Below, in pieces: positions 63,272 to 64,000 of a stretch of 64,000 nucleotides of DNA. The notes beneath the pieces were generated by a model. The model made no database searches. It was not told the DNA's origin and saw only the letters and a list, made by a program, of their open reading frames with translations. A program made the position numbers and the translations under genes. How positions within the stretch are numbered: position 1 is the first letter of the stretch; the number at the start of each line of letters is the position of its first letter. This DNA comes from Alloacidobacterium dinghuense (lineage in GTDB: Bacteria; Acidobacteriota; Terriglobia; Terriglobales; Acidobacteriaceae): contig NZ_CP060394.1 of the NCBI RefSeq assembly GCF_014274465.1, positions 4,712,001 to 4,776,000 of the forward strand. The letters are read 5' to 3'.

Positions 63272-63638
63272 ATGCCCAAAGCTGTTCGCTTTCGTGAAAT
63301 AGAGGGTCCGGAAGTTCTAAAGCTTGAAGAAGTGCAACCGCAGAACCCCGGCAAGGGCGAAGTGCGGCTGAAAGTACAGGCAATCGGACTGAATCGCGCC
63401 GAGTCGATGTTTTATCGCGGACAGTACCTCTATCAGCCCAAATTTCCCGCGGGGCTTGGATATGAGGCGGAAGCTTGACGCGGCGAAGAAGTACATCTAC
63501 GAGCGCCTTGAGGATGGGCGTTTCCAGCCGAAGATTGCGAAGACATTTTCGTTTGCTCAGGTGGTCGAGGCGTACCAGTATCTTGAGTCGAGTGCCCAGA
63601 TAGGAATTCGTTATCACCGTGCCCTGAAAGCGAGCTAA
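63272..63638 (+). pseudogene. Zinc-type alcohol dehydrogenase/quinone oxidoreductase with large internal deletion
   Basis: ATG 63272 with AGGAG upstream begins a MDR-type N-terminus (KAVRFREIEGPEVLKLEEVQ, AIGLNRAESMFYRGQYL, GLGYEAEA) that stops at 63478. In another frame the C-terminus follows at once: LDAAKKYIYERLEDGRFQPK and FSFAQVVEAYQYLESSAQIG. About 220 central residues, including the NADPH-binding Rossmann fold, are missing. Nothing functional can be made. Confidence 0.82.
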
Positions 63639-63665
63639 GCCTCCACGGTCTGTTACCGTGGAGGC
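63639..63665. terminator. Strong stem-loop between the pseudogene and the methyltransferase gene
   Basis: Perfect 11-bp stem (GCCTCCACGGT / ACCGTGGAGGC) with loop CTGTT at 63650-63654, between convergent ends. No T-run on either side. Confidence 0.6.
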
Positions 63666-63677
63666 GCCTATGCAATG

Positions 63678-64000
63678 TCAGGCCTGAGCAGTCGGCTGTT
63701 TCAGAATGATTCCGAACAGTCCTTTCTTGTTGAAGCGCCGCAAGTCCGGATGGAGCGGCTCAGCCTCACAAACCATCGATAGATGACCGGAAAATGTCTG
63801 CGTAAAAGACCGGAACCCCCAATTGGCATCCACGTCATCAACAACCAAAGCGCCATTCGGTCGCAGCACCGCCCATGCGCGATCGAGTTTGAAACGCACG
63901 TTCCGTTCGCTGTGCAGACTGTCGTGAATGAAAAGATCAATCTGGCCCAGGTGGGAAAGCAGCTGAGGCAGATGCCGCCGGCTGGAACCCTTGATGTAGG
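63678..64000 (-). CDS. Class I SAM-dependent methyltransferase, 5' end outside window
   Basis: The minus-strand frame is open to the right edge, so the N-terminus is beyond it. Visible residues SRRHLPQLLSHLGQIDLFIH, DSLHSERNVRFKLDRAWAVL and GGALVVDDVD-like NGALVVDDVDANWGFRSFTQ match the back half of a Methyltransf_24-type fold (IDxxxHDxxHSYxxVxxDL). Substrate unknown. A GTG at 63899 is in frame but internal. Confidence 0.75.
   Translation of the reverse strand, partial: YIKGSSRRHLPQLLSHLGQIDLFIHDSLHSERNVRFKLDRAWAVLRPNGALVVDDVDANWGFRSFTQTFSGHLSMVCEAEPLHPDLRRFNKKGLFGIILKQPTAQA

Overview
The window looks like chromosomal DNA of a subdivision 1 acidobacterium (Acidobacteriota, Terriglobia). The strongest sign is three large MacB/FtsX-type permeases of the ADOP (acidobacterial duplicated orphan permease) kind, none with an ATPase gene beside it and one directly behind a PadR gene. 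Supporting signs are a CRTAC1/ASPIC-UnbV protein, an Oar-type receptor remnant, a sedolisin (S53), GH125 and DUF885 proteins, and GC-rich coding sequence. This assignment is inference from gene content; there is no rRNA or tRNA gene in the window.

Layout. 0-3 kb: tail of a CRTAC1 protein and lipA. 2.8-5.9 kb: a copper-resistance operon copZ-copA-csoR on the minus strand, headed by a perfect CsoR-type operator. 6-9.1 kb: padR plus ADOP permease, then a patch of decayed gene fragments. 9.5-30.7 kb: mostly housekeeping and metabolic genes (DUF885 hydrolase, TRIC-type channel, frr, metallophosphoesterase, second ADOP permease, heptaheme cytochrome, transaldolase, FAH-family hydrolase, FN3 lipoprotein, SDR39U1 epimerase, XRE-cupin regulator, deoxyribonucleotidase, zinc-ribbon coiled-coil protein, cNMP-DUF1003 protein, PP2C phosphatase, GH125 mannosidase). 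30.7-31.5 kb: a RelB/DinJ-YafQ toxin-antitoxin pair with an unusual gap. 31.5-38.7 kb: S9 peptidase, metallo-beta-lactamase-fold hydrolase, sedolisin, DUF3175, cupin and acyl-CoA carboxylase beta subunit. 39-49.2 kb: Y-family polymerase, an orphan TIR-domain protein, a third ADOP permease, an HxlR pseudogene, small enzymes, a HExxHH protein, and a VapBC pair set between a duplicated 5' end of gluQRS and gluQRS itself.

49.2-59.6 kb is an accessory region. It holds an internally deleted IS5/IS1182-type element, two apparently identical 1301-bp IS481-type elements, and a multi-hairpin interspersed repeat (called R1 here). Each IS481 copy abuts R1 hairpin sequence. Copy 2 has a 7-bp direct repeat, TTCTTTT, which is exactly the loop of the R1 hairpin, so the element appears to insert into that loop. 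Copy 1 has inverted rather than direct flanks, which suggests recombination between copies. 59.6-64 kb: an amidohydrolase with a TetR regulator and a 26-bp palindrome between them, a Spy-like periplasmic protein, a membrane PP2C phosphatase, a quinone oxidoreductase pseudogene, and the tail of a methyltransferase.

Candidates for something new are the R1 repeat with its loop-targeting IS481 element, the orphan TIR protein with an unassigned C-terminal domain, and the VapBC pair behind a duplicated gluQRS start. No CRISPR array, prophage or recognisable multi-gene defence system was seen.
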